A stretch of DNA of 64,000 nucleotides from Pseudomonas sp. DC1.2 (GTDB lineage Bacteria > Pseudomonadota > Gammaproteobacteria > Pseudomonadales > Pseudomonadaceae), in NCBI RefSeq assembly GCF_034351645.1, contig NZ_CP133782.1, forward strand, positions 4,469,001 through 4,533,000. The letters are read 5' to 3'. Positions 1 through 10,206 of the stretch are shown here, piece after piece. Under the pieces are notes generated by a model. It did not search any database. It was not told the origin of the DNA and worked only from the letters and a program-made list of their open reading frames with translations. Positions within the stretch are counted from its first letter, which is position 1. The number at the start of each line of letters is the position of its first letter. The translations under genes were made by a program, and so were the position numbers.

Positions 1-1
1 T

Positions 2-103
2 TCCTGGCCTTCCATCAGCGCTCGACGTTATGAAACCCCCGCCGACTTGAGCACCGCGCTCAGGCGCACAGGCATGACCCTCGTCCGCTTGCCACACGCA
101 TAA
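2..103 (+). CDS. 3' end of an unidentified CDS (partial)
   Basis: The second forward frame is open from the window edge to a TAA at 101-103 and encodes about 33 residues ending in RTGMTLVRLPHA. A strong hairpin follows five bases after the stop, which supports a genuine gene end here. The fragment is too short to name and I do not recognise the family. It converges with guaA on the opposite strand. Confidence 0.5.
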   Translation, partial: SWPSISARRYETPADLSTALRRTGMTLVRLPHA

Positions 104-108
104 AACGC

Positions 109-145
109 AACAGCCCGCGTGAATGGACATTCACGCGGGCTGTTT
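109..145. terminator. Bidirectional hairpin terminator
   Basis: A perfect 17-base inverted repeat (109-125 against 128-144) begins AACAGCCCGCG and ends GCTGTT. It is flanked by A-rich and T-rich ends, so it can serve both the truncated forward gene and the minus-strand guaA. Confidence 0.85.
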
Positions 146-185
146 GATTGCGGCCTGGCATCAGACCATCAAGGCATGCGCGGGA

Positions 186-1763
186 TTATTCCCACTCAAT
201 GGTCGCTGGCGGCTTGCTCGACACGTCGTAAGTGACGCGGGAGATGCCTTCGATTTCATTGATGATGCGGCCGCTGACGGTTTCCAGCAGCTCGTAAGGC
301 AGGTGAGCCCAACGCGCTGTCATGAAGTCGATGGTTTCGACCGCACGCAGGGCCACAACCCACGCGTAACGACGACCATCACCGACAACGCCAACCGATT
401 TAACAGGCTGGAACACCACGAACGCCTGGCTGACTTTGTGATACCAGTCAGCCTTGCGCAGTTCTTCGATGAAAATGTGGTCAGCGCGACGCAACAAGTC
501 TGCGTATTCCTTCTTCACTTCTCCGAGGATCCGCACGCCCAGGCCTGGGCCCGGGAACGGGTGACGGTAGACCATGTCGTAAGGCAGGCCGAGTTCCAGG
601 CCCAGACGACGGACTTCGTCCTTGAACAGCTCGCGCAGCGGCTCAACCAGCTTGAGGTTCATTTCATCCGGCAAGCCACCCACGTTGTGGTGCGACTTGA
701 TCACGTGAGCCTTGCCACTTTTGGCGCCAGCCGACTCGATTACGTCGGGGTAGATGGTCCCTTGGGCCAGGTACTTGATGTTGTCGAGCTTGCAGGATTC
801 GGCATCGAAGACGTCGATGAAGGTGCGACCAATGATCTTGCGCTTCTTCTCAGGGTCCGACTCGCCGGCCAGGTTGTTGAGGAACTGGTCCGCGGCGTTG
901 GCACGAATGACTTTGACGCCCATGTTCTCGGCAAACATGGCCATCACTTGCTCGCCTTCGTGCAGACGCAGCAAGCCGTTGTCGACGAAGACGCAGGTCA
1001 GTTGGTCGCCAATGGCTTTGTGCAACAACGCGGCAACCACCGAAGAGTCCACACCGCCGGACAGACCCAGCAACACGTTGTCGGTGCCGACCTGAGCGCG
1101 GATGTTGGCGATGGCGTCTTCAGCGATTTTCGACGGCGTCCACAGTGCTTCGCAGCCGCAAATGTCGAGGATGAAGCGCGACAGAATGCGCCCGCCCTGC
1201 TTGGTGTGGGTCACTTCAGGGTGGAACTGCACGCCGTAGTAACCACGGGCATCGTTGAACATGCCAGCAATCGGGCAGCTCGGGGTGCTGGCCAGGACAT
1301 GGAAGTCTTCTGGCATTTTGGTGACCTTGTCACCGTGGCTCATCCACACGTCGAGGCCGAACAGGCCGTCAGCGTCGATGTGGTCTTCGATGCCGTCAAG
1401 CAGGCGGCTCTTACCGACCACATCGACACGGGCATAACCGAACTCACGCAACTCGGAACCTTCGACCTTGCCACCCAGCTGTTCAGCCATGGTCTGCATG
1501 CCGTAGCAGATACCGAAAACTGGGACGCCCAGCTCGAACACGGCTTGCGGGGCGCGCGGGCTGTTGGCCACGTGTACGGACTCGGGGCCGCCGGCAAGGA
1601 TGATCCCTTTCGGCGCGAATTCGCGAATCGCTTCGTCGTCCATGTCGAACGGATGCAGTTCGCAATACACGCCGATTTCACGCACACGGCGAGCAATCAG
1701 CTGGGTGTACTGGGAACCGAAGTCGAGGATCAGGATGCGGTGAGCGTGAATGTCGAGGGCCAT
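186..1763 (-). CDS. guaA: GMP synthase (glutamine-hydrolysing)
   Basis: Converts XMP to GMP using ATP and glutamine, the last step of guanine nucleotide synthesis, in the cytoplasm. The 525-residue length is standard. The N-terminal class I glutamine amidotransferase domain has the nucleophile Cys86 in GICYGMQ and the His181/Glu183 pair in FHPEV. The ATP-pyrophosphatase P-loop SGGVDSS lies at about 235-241, and the C-terminal dimerisation domain ends in KPPATIEWE. It lies downstream of guaB in the same direction with a 96-base gap holding a hairpin, so the two probably form one transcription unit with partial termination between them. Confidence 0.98.
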   Translation of the reverse strand: MALDIHAHRILILDFGSQYTQLIARRVREIGVYCELHPFDMDDEAIREFAPKGIILAGGPESVHVANSPRAPQAVFELGVPVFGICYGMQTMAEQLGGKVEGSELREFGYARVDVVGKSRLLDGIEDHIDADGLFGLDVWMSHGDKVTKMPEDFHVLASTPSCPIAGMFNDARGYYGVQFHPEVTHTKQGGRILSRFILDICGCEALWTPSKIAEDAIANIRAQVGTDNVLLGLSGGVDSSVVAALLHKAIGDQLTCVFVDNGLLRLHEGEQVMAMFAENMGVKVIRANAADQFLNNLAGESDPEKKRKIIGRTFIDVFDAESCKLDNIKYLAQGTIYPDVIESAGAKSGKAHVIKSHHNVGGLPDEMNLKLVEPLRELFKDEVRRLGLELGLPYDMVYRHPFPGPGLGVRILGEVKKEYADLLRRADHIFIEELRKADWYHKVSQAFVVFQPVKSVGVVGDGRRYAWVVALRAVETIDFMTARWAHLPYELLETVSGRIINEIEGISRVTYDVSSKPPATIEWE

Positions 1764-1811
1764 GAGTCAGTCTCGTCTATGCAATTCGAATAAATAGAAT
1801 CAGAAACAACT

Positions 1812-1834
1812 CGGGGCTGAATAGCACAGCCCCG
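1812..1834 (-). terminator. Hairpin between guaB and guaA
   Basis: An 8-bp inverted repeat, CGGGGCTG against CAGCCCCG with a 7-base loop, lies in the guaB-guaA gap. On the minus strand it is followed by AGTTGTTTC, a weak U-tract. It could be a partial terminator or an mRNA-processing or stability hairpin that sets the guaA to guaB ratio. Confidence 0.5.
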
Positions 1835-1859
1835 GTTACTTAACATATTGCTTGAAGCC

Positions 1860-3407
<1,548 letters not shown>

Positions 3408-3446
3408 CTATTATTGGCATTACTGACATACGGGATTTGTCAGGGC

Positions 3447-3995
3447 CTACAGCTCGACTTTCACCCAACTGACAGGCTGATCAAGCCAATCGGCAAATTC
3501 ATCGATGAAGCGCTGCTTGAACCCGGCCTCGGCCCAGTTATTGAAGATGAAGCCAAGGTTGGAAAAGCCGCATTCCTGCAAAAACAGAAACCCATTGATG
3601 TCATCTTCATGCCCGCATTCGGGGCAGATGAAATTATCGGTGCGCCCCGGCATCCAGTCTTCCAGGCTGTCGAACAGCGCTTCGCCGACTTCCTTGCGGC
3701 ACTCGGCGCAGCCCGCCTCTTCAAGAAAGCCCTTGGCCGGCGTATAGATACAGCGCTTGGTGATGATCTCGAGGCCATTGACCGGCTCACCGAACGGCAG
3801 CGCTTCCGGGTGCAGGACCACCGCCCGGGCGCCATCGGCCAGTGCATGACCCATACGGTTACCGGTGCGCCCGCACGTGGTGAGTTCTTCTTTGACAATA
3901 TTCTTGCGTACCAGCCATCGCACAACCGCCCGGGCCCGGGGTTCGTGTACCGGCAGGGTAGAAATTTTCGGGACGATGATACTTTGCGAATTCAT
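3447..3995 (-). CDS. Conserved protein with zinc-ribbon-like cysteine pairs, function unknown
   Basis: A 182-residue protein starting at MNSQSIIVPK; an upstream in-frame ATG would add 28 residues of unlikely sequence. It has two CxxC pairs, GCAECRKEV and ICPECGHED, spaced about 30 residues apart, which could bind one zinc. A short Cys-containing segment TTCGRTGNRMGH lies nearer the N-terminus. There is no signal peptide or membrane segment. I recall such proteins in pseudomonads carrying an automatic label of sugar ABC transporter ATPase, but I see no Walker motifs and no transporter partner, so that label is not supported. It is a single gene between guaB (opposite the promoter) and a permease, both on the same strand. 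Confidence 0.75.
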   Translation of the reverse strand: MNSQSIIVPKISTLPVHEPRARAVVRWLVRKNIVKEELTTCGRTGNRMGHALADGARAVVLHPEALPFGEPVNGLEIITKRCIYTPAKGFLEEAGCAECRKEVGEALFDSLEDWMPGRTDNFICPECGHEDDINGFLFLQECGFSNLGFIFNNWAEAGFKQRFIDEFADWLDQPVSWVKVEL

Positions 3996-4071
3996 GGTGC
4001 AAGCCTGTAAATACTGAATGATCACCCTTGTGGGAGCTGCGGCTGGCAGCTTAATCCCTGACACTCTCAGG

Positions 4072-4839
4072 TCAAGCACTCAAATACCGCCCGATCAGGG
4101 CAATCCCGCTGACCAGTACCAGCCAGGTCACCAGCCGCACAAAAGCTTCGCGGGACAATCTTGAGGTCAACCGCCGGCCGACCCACAGCCCCAGCGCCAT
4201 GGCCGGCATCAAACACAGCGCCAGCACCCACAAGGTTAGCTCGGCATAGACCCCGGCGATGGCAAACAGACTTAAACGCACCACGGTGCTGCAACTGATC
4301 AGCGCACTTTGGGTCGCCCGGGCCGCGTCCTTGGGTAATCGACTGTTCAAATAAATGGCGTATAAAAAACCACCACTGCCAAACAACGCCCCAAACATCC
4401 CACCCACGATCCCCATCGGCACCGCCCAGCCAGCGGCCATCTGCGTCGAACGGGTTTTGCCCCACAAGCTGTACAGCGCATAACCACTAATAAACAGCCC
4501 CATCAACAGCAGCAATAAATCGGACTTGAGGTTCAGCAGAAAAATTACACCCAGCGTGCATCCGATGGCCATGCAGGGCAGCAATCGCCGCAATTCGGGT
4601 TTGACCACATCCCGTCGCGAGGGCAGCAGATTGCCAAACGCCGCCACGAAATCCAGCAGCACCAACAGCGGCACGATTTTCGACAACGGCATGAACAGGA
4701 TCAATATCGGCCCCGCCACCAGCGCCGTGCCAAACCCGGCAATGCCGAACACGATATACGCCAGGACGATACCCAGCCCTATCACCAGCCAATCCACAGC
4801 ACCGAACGGCCATTGGCTCAACAACTCAAACACATTCAT
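4072..4839 (-). CDS. TauE/SafE family membrane permease
   Basis: A 255-residue inner-membrane protein of the sulfite exporter TauE/SafE family, whose members move sulfonates, sulfite or other organic anions. The start is placed at MNVFELLSQWPFG; the preceding in-frame residues are not membrane-like. About eight hydrophobic segments are visible. Two internal halves show the family glycine-rich pattern (FGIAGFGTALVAGP near the N-terminus and GGMFGALFGSGG in the middle). No sulfur-metabolism gene is adjacent, so the substrate cannot be inferred. Confidence 0.85.
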   Translation of the reverse strand: MNVFELLSQWPFGAVDWLVIGLGIVLAYIVFGIAGFGTALVAGPILILFMPLSKIVPLLVLLDFVAAFGNLLPSRRDVVKPELRRLLPCMAIGCTLGVIFLLNLKSDLLLLLMGLFISGYALYSLWGKTRSTQMAAGWAVPMGIVGGMFGALFGSGGFLYAIYLNSRLPKDAARATQSALISCSTVVRLSLFAIAGVYAELTLWVLALCLMPAMALGLWVGRRLTSRLSREAFVRLVTWLVLVSGIALIGRYLSA

Positions 4840-4966
4840 GGGTACATCGTCCTTGAACACTGAAGCTGGATTTACACCGGCGGGAGATTCTAAATTGCAC
4901 GCTCGCCCCACAGGATTTTCGCTGGCTCATGGAGATTGATCACAGAATGCCTTTAAACTGCGCCCC

Positions 4967-6346
4967 ATGATTAAAGATCCTTTTGCAAGACTCGGCCTGG
5001 ACCGGGAAGTGCTGACTGTCAGCCAGCTCAACGGCCGCGCGCGGGTGTTGCTCGAAGACGTGTTCAGTAATATCTGGGTCGAAGGAGAAATCTCCAACCT
5101 CGCCCGCCCGGCGTCGGGGCACGTGTACTTCACCCTCAAGGACAGTGGCGCACAGGTCCGTTGCGCACTGTTTCGACAGAATGCCGCGCGGGTGCGACAG
5201 GCGCTGAAAGATGGGCTGGCGGTCAGGGTACGCGGCAAGGTTTCGCTGTTCGAGGGCCGTGGCGACTACCAGTTGATCCTCGACACCGTAGAGCCGGCTG
5301 GTGAGGGTGCGTTGCGGCTGGCCTTCGATGCGTTGAAGGAAAAGCTCAGCGCCGAAGGCTTGTTCAGTGCCGAACGCAAAGTTGCGCTGCCGGCCCACCC
5401 ACAACGCATCGGCATCATCAGCTCCCCCACCGGTGCGGTGATTCGCGACATCATCAGCGTGTTCCGCCGCCGCGCCCCCCAAGTCCAACTGACACTGATC
5501 CCCACCGCGGTGCAAGGTCGCGAAGCCACCGCACAGATCGTCCGTGCGCTAAAGCTGGCGGATGCCCGCGGCTTCGACGCGTTGATCCTGGCCCGTGGCG
5601 GCGGTTCGCTGGAAGACCTCTGGTGTTTCAACGAAGAAGCGGTGGCCCGTGCCGTGGACGCCTGCGTGACGCCAATTGTCAGCGCCATTGGCCACGAAAC
5701 CGATGTCTCGATCAGTGACTTCGTGGCCGACGTTCGCGCACCGACGCCGTCTGCGGCAGCCGAGCTGCTAGCGCCGGATTCCAGTGATCTGGTGCGTCGA
5801 GTCGAAAGCCTGCATCGCCGTCTAGTGATGCGTATCCGTGATCGTTTAATGCGAGATCGCCTGCGCCTGGAAGGCATGTCCCGTCGCCTGCGCCATCCCG
5901 GCGAGCGCCTTCGTCAACAAGCGCAGCGCCTGGACGATCTGGACATGCGCATACGCCGCGCGTTTGAACGCAGCCTCAATACCCGCCGCGAACGCTTGAT
6001 CCGTCTGGAGACTCGCCTTGCCGGGCAACATCCGGGACGGCAACTGGCGATGCTCCGGCAACGCCTCGACAGCCTCGCCGCACGCCTGCCGCGGGCCATG
6101 CGCGAAAGCCTCAAAGGTCGCCGCCAGCAACTGCAAAGTCAGGTGCAAACGCTGCATGTCGTCAGCCCGCTGGCAACGTTGGGCCGTGGCTACAGCATTC
6201 TGCTGGACGAGCGTGGCAACGCGATCCGCAACGCCGAGCAGACCCATACCGGCCAGCGCCTGAAAGCCAAGCTCGGCGAAGGCGAATTGCACGTGCGAGT
6301 CGAAGACAATCACCTGACGCCTGTCACCCTCTCTCTACTGGACTGA
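4967..6346 (+). CDS. xseA: Exodeoxyribonuclease VII large subunit
   Basis: The catalytic subunit of exonuclease VII, which degrades single-stranded DNA from both ends together with the small subunit XseB (not in this window). The 459-residue length fits. The N-terminal OB-fold for ssDNA binding is about residues 8-105 (VWVEGEISNLARP). The central nuclease core contains IGIISSPTGAVIRDI, ARGGGSLEDLWCFN and GHETDVSISDFVAD. The C-terminal half is a long coiled coil rich in Arg, Leu and Gln that binds XseB, and it ends with the LGRGYSIL motif. The M23 peptidase gene begins three bases after the stop. Confidence 0.97.
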   Translation: MIKDPFARLGLDREVLTVSQLNGRARVLLEDVFSNIWVEGEISNLARPASGHVYFTLKDSGAQVRCALFRQNAARVRQALKDGLAVRVRGKVSLFEGRGDYQLILDTVEPAGEGALRLAFDALKEKLSAEGLFSAERKVALPAHPQRIGIISSPTGAVIRDIISVFRRRAPQVQLTLIPTAVQGREATAQIVRALKLADARGFDALILARGGGSLEDLWCFNEEAVARAVDACVTPIVSAIGHETDVSISDFVADVRAPTPSAAAELLAPDSSDLVRRVESLHRRLVMRIRDRLMRDRLRLEGMSRRLRHPGERLRQQAQRLDDLDMRIRRAFERSLNTRRERLIRLETRLAGQHPGRQLAMLRQRLDSLAARLPRAMRESLKGRRQQLQSQVQTLHVVSPLATLGRGYSILLDERGNAIRNAEQTHTGQRLKAKLGEGELHVRVEDNHLTPVTLSLLD

Positions 6347-6349
6347 TTC

Positions 6350-7171
6350 ATGCCGCGTTTTTTAGCTCCCTTGCTTCTGCTGTGCCTGGCCTTCAATGCC
6401 CACGCTGACAGCTACATCACTCGCCTGCTGAACAAACCAGTGCCGGGCGGTGTGGCAGTAGTGGACTTGGGTTCCGCTACCCAGGCGCCGAAAGCCACGT
6501 ATCAGGACAAACCGGTACTGGTGGTCAAAGAGCAGAACAATTGGCTGGCGATTGTCGGCGTACCCTTGACGGTCAAACCGGGCACTCAGCAAGTCAGCAG
6601 CAGCGGCCGTCTTCTGACGTTCACTGTCGGCAACAAAAAATACCCAGAACAGCACATCACCTTGAAAAACACGCGCCAGGTCAACCCGAATCCGGCGGAC
6701 CTCAAGCGTATCGACGGCGAACTGGCCGAACAGATTCAGGCTTACCGCAGTTTCAGTCCAAATACTCCGAGCAATCTGCTGCTGGATAAACCGGTCAACG
6801 GGCCGCTGTCGAGTAAATTCGGCGTGCGCCGATTTTTTAATGGCGAAGAGCGCAATCCTCACGCGGGCCTGGACTTTGCCGTACCGGCCGGCACACCGAT
6901 CAAGACGCCAGCAGTGGGCAAGGTGATCCTGATCGGCAATTATTTCTTCAACGGCAACACGGTGTTTGTCGACCATGGACAGGGCTTCATCAGCATGTTC
7001 TGTCACCTGTCGAAAATCGATGTGAAGGTCGGGCAACAACTGGCGCGTGGCGCAGTGGTCGGTAAAGTGGGCTCGACCGGACGCGCGACCGGGCCCCATA
7101 TGCACTGGAACGTTAGCCTGAATGATGCGCGGGTTGATCCGGCGATTTTTATTGGGGCGTTTCAGCCGTAA
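6350..7171 (+). CDS. Exported M23 (LytM) family peptidase
   Basis: A 273-residue periplasmic protein with a signal peptide ending near AFNAHADS. The C-terminal LytM domain (about residues 145-265) keeps the zinc ligands: His and Asp in NPHAGLDFAVPAGTPI, and the HxH of GPHMHW. It is therefore likely an active peptidoglycan endopeptidase rather than an inactive EnvC/NlpD-type activator. The N-terminal half is a beta-rich domain as in other pseudomonad members. It starts three bases after xseA and is probably co-transcribed with it. Confidence 0.9.
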   Translation: MPRFLAPLLLLCLAFNAHADSYITRLLNKPVPGGVAVVDLGSATQAPKATYQDKPVLVVKEQNNWLAIVGVPLTVKPGTQQVSSSGRLLTFTVGNKKYPEQHITLKNTRQVNPNPADLKRIDGELAEQIQAYRSFSPNTPSNLLLDKPVNGPLSSKFGVRRFFNGEERNPHAGLDFAVPAGTPIKTPAVGKVILIGNYFFNGNTVFVDHGQGFISMFCHLSKIDVKVGQQLARGAVVGKVGSTGRATGPHMHWNVSLNDARVDPAIFIGAFQP

Positions 7172-7184
7172 ACCGTCGTTGAGC

Positions 7185-7290
7185 CGACTCGCCTCTTCGC
7201 GCACAAGCCCGCCCCCACGTTGAAGGCCGGATGGACACAAAATCTGTGTTCACACCCAACCTCCGGCACCGCGGGCTTGCCCGCGACGAC
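7185..7290. repeat. REP-type palindromic pair (REPIN-like)
   Basis: Two short elements in opposite orientation lie downstream of the peptidase gene. The first reads CGCCTCTTCGCGCACAAGCC, close to the pseudomonad REP pattern with a variant stem. The second, about 7265-7290, contains the palindrome CGCGGGCTTGCCCGCG. Together they can form a larger cruciform or mRNA hairpin and may act as a 3' stabiliser. The family assignment rests on remembered REP consensus. Confidence 0.6.
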
Positions 7291-7483
7291 GATGTAACAG
7301 GCAATGAAAAGAATCCGTTGCTGGCACACCCTCAATTGCGCCCAGCTCTAACCTCGCGCAAACATCAAAACAATCGTCGTCCTTCACAGCAATAAAATCT
7401 CGATAGATTCGCCTTTTCGAGGATTCCTCTCAAAGATTTTCGACCGCTTGCCATCCTTCACCCTCGCGGTTAGGGTTGAGGGC

Positions 7484-7561
7484 ATGAAAACCTCTCACAC
7501 CCTCATTCAGCTTCGCCAGCACCTCAGCCTGTGCCTCGTCAGTGCGCGACTGCCAGGCTGA
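7484..7561 (+). CDS. Putative leucine-rich leader peptide of leuA
   Basis: A 25-codon ORF starts MKTSHTLIQLRQHL and stops with TGA at 7559-7561. Six of 25 residues are leucine (codons CTC, CTT, CTC, CTG, CTC, CTG), five of them within a 12-codon stretch. TTGAGGGC directly before the ATG gives a Shine-Dalgarno match. It ends about 90 bases before leuA and is followed by a GC-rich segment ending in a T6 run. This is the arrangement of a ribosome-mediated attenuator responding to charged tRNA-Leu. Function is inferred. Confidence 0.55.
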   Translation: MKTSHTLIQLRQHLSLCLVSARLPG

Positions 7562-7564
7562 ATC

Positions 7565-7626
7565 GCGGTGCCTCGTCTGACACGTTTCCTCACGCACTTT
7601 TGATCCACCGGCAGGCCGCCTTTTTT
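7565..7626 (+). promoter_or_regulatory. Attenuator-like segment before leuA
   Basis: GCGGTGCC at about 7565-7572 can pair with GGC and CCGC of GGCAGGCCGCC (7610-7620), followed at once by TTTTTT (7621-7626). This resembles an intrinsic terminator ending 25 bases before the leuA ATG. The stem has an internal loop, so its strength is uncertain. Confidence 0.4.
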
Positions 7627-7651
7627 CGGCCCACACACTAAGGATTTTCCG

Positions 7652-9331
7652 ATGAGCATGCTCAAAGACCCGTCTTCGAAGTACCGTGCATTCCCAACCA
7701 TCGACATCCCGGACCGCACTTGGCCGTCGAAGACTATTACTGCCGCGCCGATCTGGTGCAGCTCGGACCTGCGTGACGGTAACCAGTCGCTGATCGAGCC
7801 GATGGACGCGGTCAAGAAGCTGCGCTTCTGGAAAACGCTGGTGTCGGTAGGCGTGAAAGAAATCGAAGCCTCGTTCCCGGCGGCGTCGCAAACTGACTTC
7901 GACTTCGTGCGCACGCTGATCGAAGACGGCCACATCCCGGACGACACCACGATTCAGGTGCTGACCCAAGGCCGTGAAGATTTGATCGAGCGCACGTTTG
8001 AATCGCTGCGCGGCGCGAAAAAAGCCATCGTTCACCTGTACAACGCGACGTCCCCTTCTTTCCGCCGCATTGTCTTTAACCAGGACAAGGACGGGATTAA
8101 GGCCATCGCCGTGAACGCCGCCAAGCTGTTCGTCAAATACGCCGCCCTGCAGCCGGACACCCAGTGGACCTTCGAATACTCGCCGGAAACCTTCAGCGCC
8201 ACTGAACTGGAGTTCGCCAAGGAAGTGTGCGATGCGGTGATCGACGTCTGGAACCCGACGCCTGAGCACAAGGTGATCCTCAACCTGCCTGCCACCGTTG
8301 AATGCGCTACACCGAACATCTACGCCGACCAGATCGAATGGTTCGGCCGCCACATCAACCGTCGTGACAGCGTGATCATCAGCCTGCACACCCACAACGA
8401 CCGTGGCACCGGCGTGGCCGCCACTGAATTGGGCCTGATGGCCGGCGCAGACCGTGTCGAAGGCTGCCTGTTCGGCAACGGCGAGCGCACCGGCAACGTC
8501 GATCTTGTGACCGTGGCGTTGAACCTCTACACCCAGGGCATTCACCCTGAACTGGACTTCTCCGACATCGACGGCGTGCGCAAAGTTGTCGAAGAGTGCA
8601 ACCAGATTCCGGTACACCCGCGCCACCCTTACGTGGGCGACCTGGTACACACCGCATTCTCCGGCTCGCACCAGGACGCTATCCGCAAAGGCTTCGCCCA
8701 GCAGAAGCCTGACACGCTGTGGGAAGTCCCTTACTTGCCGATCGACCCGGCCGACATCGGCCGCAGCTACGAGGCGGTAATTCGCGTCAATAGCCAGTCG
8801 GGCAAGGGCGGTATCGCCTACCTGCTGGAGCAGGAATACGGCATCAGCTTGCCGCGTCGCATGCAGATCGAATTCAGCCAGGTCGTGCAACGCGAAACCG
8901 ATCGCCTGGGTCTGGAAATGACGGCCCAGCAAATCCACGCGCTGCTTCACAGCGAATACTTGCAGGCCAACACCCCCTACGCGCTGGTCAGCCATCGCTT
9001 GCAAGAAGAAAACGGCAATAGTGCCGTGGAAGTGGAAGTCTCGGGCAAAGGCCAGGGCGAAACCAACCTGCACTGGCGCGGCAAGGGCAACGGTGCTCTG
9101 GAAGCGCTGGTGGCCGGCCTGCCGATTCCGGTAGAAATCATGGACTACAACGAACACGCCATCGGCGCGGGCACCAACGCCAAGGCAGCGGCCTACATTG
9201 AACTGCGCGTTGACGGCCAGCGTGCGGTGCATGGCGTGGGTATCGATGAAAACATCACCACCGCCAGCTTCAAGGCACTGTTCAGCGCACTGAACCGCTC
9301 GCTGAGCCAGCCGGAAGCAAAAGCGGCGTAA
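7652..9331 (+). CDS. leuA: 2-isopropylmalate synthase
   Basis: Condenses acetyl-CoA with 2-ketoisovalerate, the first committed step of leucine synthesis. At 559 residues it is the longer LeuA type found in pseudomonads and actinobacteria. The TIM barrel has [13 protein letters not shown] near residue 40 (catalytic Arg/Asp and metal site), the metal-binding HTHNDRGTG near 248, and [11 protein letters not shown] shortly after. The C-terminal LeuA dimer domain (from about 435), which binds leucine for feedback inhibition, is complete. The start [11 protein letters not shown] follows the AAGGATTTTCCG ribosome site. The upstream leader suggests additional control by leucine supply. Confidence 0.97.
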   Translation: MSMLKDPSSKYRAFPTIDIPDRTWPSKTITAAPIWCSSDLRDGNQSLIEPMDAVKKLRFWKTLVSVGVKEIEASFPAASQTDFDFVRTLIEDGHIPDDTTIQVLTQGREDLIERTFESLRGAKKAIVHLYNATSPSFRRIVFNQDKDGIKAIAVNAAKLFVKYAALQPDTQWTFEYSPETFSATELEFAKEVCDAVIDVWNPTPEHKVILNLPATVECATPNIYADQIEWFGRHINRRDSVIISLHTHNDRGTGVAATELGLMAGADRVEGCLFGNGERTGNVDLVTVALNLYTQGIHPELDFSDIDGVRKVVEECNQIPVHPRHPYVGDLVHTAFSGSHQDAIRKGFAQQKPDTLWEVPYLPIDPADIGRSYEAVIRVNSQSGKGGIAYLLEQEYGISLPRRMQIEFSQVVQRETDRLGLEMTAQQIHALLHSEYLQANTPYALVSHRLQEENGNSAVEVEVSGKGQGETNLHWRGKGNGALEALVAGLPIPVEIMDYNEHAIGAGTNAKAAAYIELRVDGQRAVHGVGIDENITTASFKALFSALNRSLSQPEAKAA

Positions 9332-9348
9332 TCGATTGCCGCGACGCA

Positions 9349-9383
9349 AAAGGCCCCACGGTGCGAACCTTGGGGCCTTTCTT
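9349..9383. terminator. Bidirectional terminator after leuA
   Basis: A 10-bp stem, AAAGGCCCCA (9349-9358) with TGGGGCCTTT (9371-9380), followed by CTTC and preceded by AAA. It serves leuA and the convergent amidase gene. Confidence 0.85.
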
Positions 9384-9414
9384 CATTCCTAGGCTCAGCG
9401 TGGACGCTGATCGG

Positions 9415-10206
9415 TTACGTGAGCTCAAAGGTGTCGGCATCCAGATTCGCCGGAAACCGTGTGCGATAAGCCGCCAGTTCCGCCGCTTCCAACACCACCT
9501 CAAATACCCCATCTGCCTCGCCGGCACTGAGCAACGTCTCGCCCTGAAAATCCAGCACCTGACTGTCACCGGTGTAGGAAAAGCCCTTACCGTCAGTGCC
9601 GATTCGGTTTACCGCTGCGACATAACACAGATTTTCAATCGCCCTGGCCGGCAACAACCGGTTCCAGTGCTGGCGCCGCGCACCCGGCCAGTTGGCGGTG
9701 TACAGCAACAGGTCCGTGTCCTGAGCATCACGACTCCAGACCGGGAACCGTAAGTCGTAGCAAATCAGTGGCCGCACGCGCCAGCCCTTGAGTTCGAACT
9801 GCACCTGGCGCTCGCCAGGGGTGTAGTGGTTATGCTCCCCCGCCATGCGAAACAGGTGGCGCTTGTCGTAATGCAGCACCTCCCCGTCCGGTCGCGCCCA
9901 AAGCAGTCGATTGCGATGACTGCCATCGGCGGCCTGGACGATCACACTGCCGGTGATCACAGCATCCAGCCTCGCGGCCTGAACTTTCAGCCACTTAGTA
10001 GTAGGGCCATTTTCCGATTCGGCGAGGGTCTCCGACTGCATGGAAAACCCGGTGGTGAACATCTCTGGCAGGATGATCAGGTCCGCGCCGCGGGCTTGTT
10101 CCAGCAACTGCTCGAAGTGCTCTAGATTGGCCTGGCGGTCGTGCCAGGCCAGCGTGGTCTGGATCAGCGCAATGTTCAGGTTAGGCAGCGCACTCAGATC
10201 ACGCAT
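9415..10206 (-). CDS. Nitrilase-family omega-amidase
   Basis: A 263-residue member of the carbon-nitrogen hydrolase superfamily. The catalytic triad is visible: Glu in LPEMFTTGF, Lys in HYDKRHLFRM and Cys in RPLICYDLRFP. Length and motifs fit the YafV/Nit2 type, which hydrolyses alpha-ketoglutaramate or alpha-ketosuccinamate to the 2-oxoacid. The start overlaps the 3' end of the upstream aminotransferase gene by 13 bases, implying translational coupling. The pairing fits the transaminase/omega-amidase route, in which the amidase removes the ketoamide made when glutamine donates its amino group. It is cytoplasmic. Confidence 0.88.
   Translation of the reverse strand: MRDLSALPNLNIALIQTTLAWHDRQANLEHFEQLLEQARGADLIILPEMFTTGFSMQSETLAESENGPTTKWLKVQAARLDAVITGSVIVQAADGSHRNRLLWARPDGEVLHYDKRHLFRMAGEHNHYTPGERQVQFELKGWRVRPLICYDLRFPVWSRDAQDTDLLLYTANWPGARRQHWNRLLPARAIENLCYVAAVNRIGTDGKGFSYTGDSQVLDFQGETLLSAGEADGVFEVVLEAAELAAYRTRFPANLDADTFELT

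Noticed and set aside
123..1793. Long forward ORF of 556 codons opposite guaA
   Set aside because: Antisense shadow of guaA, whose motifs are complete on the other strand; the same applies to the long ORFs opposite guaB, der, hscA, rlmN and leuA.
7430..9349. 639-codon minus-strand ORF across leuA
   Set aside because: Shadow of leuA in a GC-rich gene; composition lacks any recognisable domain.
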